Positions 57,417 through 57,466 of a DNA stretch of 57,466 bases are shown here, piece after piece. Made by a program: the position numbers and the translations under genes. The notes beneath the pieces are model-generated. The model saw nothing but the letters and a program-made list of their open reading frames with translations. It ran no database searches and was not told the DNA's origin. Origin of the DNA: Clostridia bacterium. Its GTDB lineage: Bacteria; Bacillota; Clostridia; Saccharofermentanales; UBA5734. Location of the stretch: assembly GCA_009928985.1 (NCBI GenBank), contig SABL01000003.1, positions 1 to 57,466 on the forward strand, in the 5' to 3' direction. Positions within the stretch are counted from its first letter, which is position 1. Every line of letters begins with the position of its first letter.

Positions 57417-57462
57417 GGGCTCCGACATAGGGTTGGAAATTTCCAACCCTATGTCGGAGCCC
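57417..57462. repeat. 46-bp perfect palindrome with no spacer
   Basis: GGGCTCCGACATAGGGTTGGAAA|TTTCCAACCCTATGTCGGAGCCC. Confidence 0.95.
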
Positions 57463-57466
57463 TAAA

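Noticed and set aside
1-57466. CRISPR array, prophage or rRNA operon
   Set aside because: No regularly spaced repeats, phage structural genes or rRNA sequence seen.

Overview
57.5 kb of chromosomal DNA, probably from an anaerobic Gram-positive bacterium of Clostridia type. That lineage guess is an inference from gene content: a GerMN/LysM lipoprotein, a bactofilin, an HndABCD-type [FeFe]-hydrogenase, and HD-GYP signalling genes. Most genes are housekeeping or metabolic: rhaA, PLP enzymes, deoB, rpsU, aroK, a Lon-like protease, two DEAD-box helicases, the hydrogenase operon, and tRNA-fMet and tRNA-Leu. The left edge holds the 5' end of a DUF4320-like pseudopilin gene next to an intact IS1182-type element. 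The most interesting region is 21.37-27.64 kb. It encodes an ER/archaeal-type (SipW-like, Ser/His) signal peptidase with a long C-terminal extension, a DUF5305-like membrane protein, two small secreted proteins resembling TasA/CalY/DUF1102, and a NarL-type two-component system. It is preceded by a structured leader RNA that ends in an intrinsic terminator. A second leader with the same core (16-nt loop containing TGGACGCTT, then AGC-(A/C)A-(A/C)-TAGCG-(A/T)AACCGG and a terminator) lies 10 kb away in front of a secreted SGNH hydrolase. This is a candidate undescribed cis-regulatory RNA class controlling exported proteins. Other notable items: a perfect LacI-type operator placed on a sigma-A promoter, a HicAB module with a broken toxin and intact antitoxin, a GT2-GtrA pseudogene with three lesions, an HD-GYP response regulator whose phospho-acceptor Asp appears replaced by Glu, a dispersed palindromic repeat, and a 46-bp perfect palindrome at the right edge. 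All calls come from reading the sequence and the supplied ORF translations; no database search was run.
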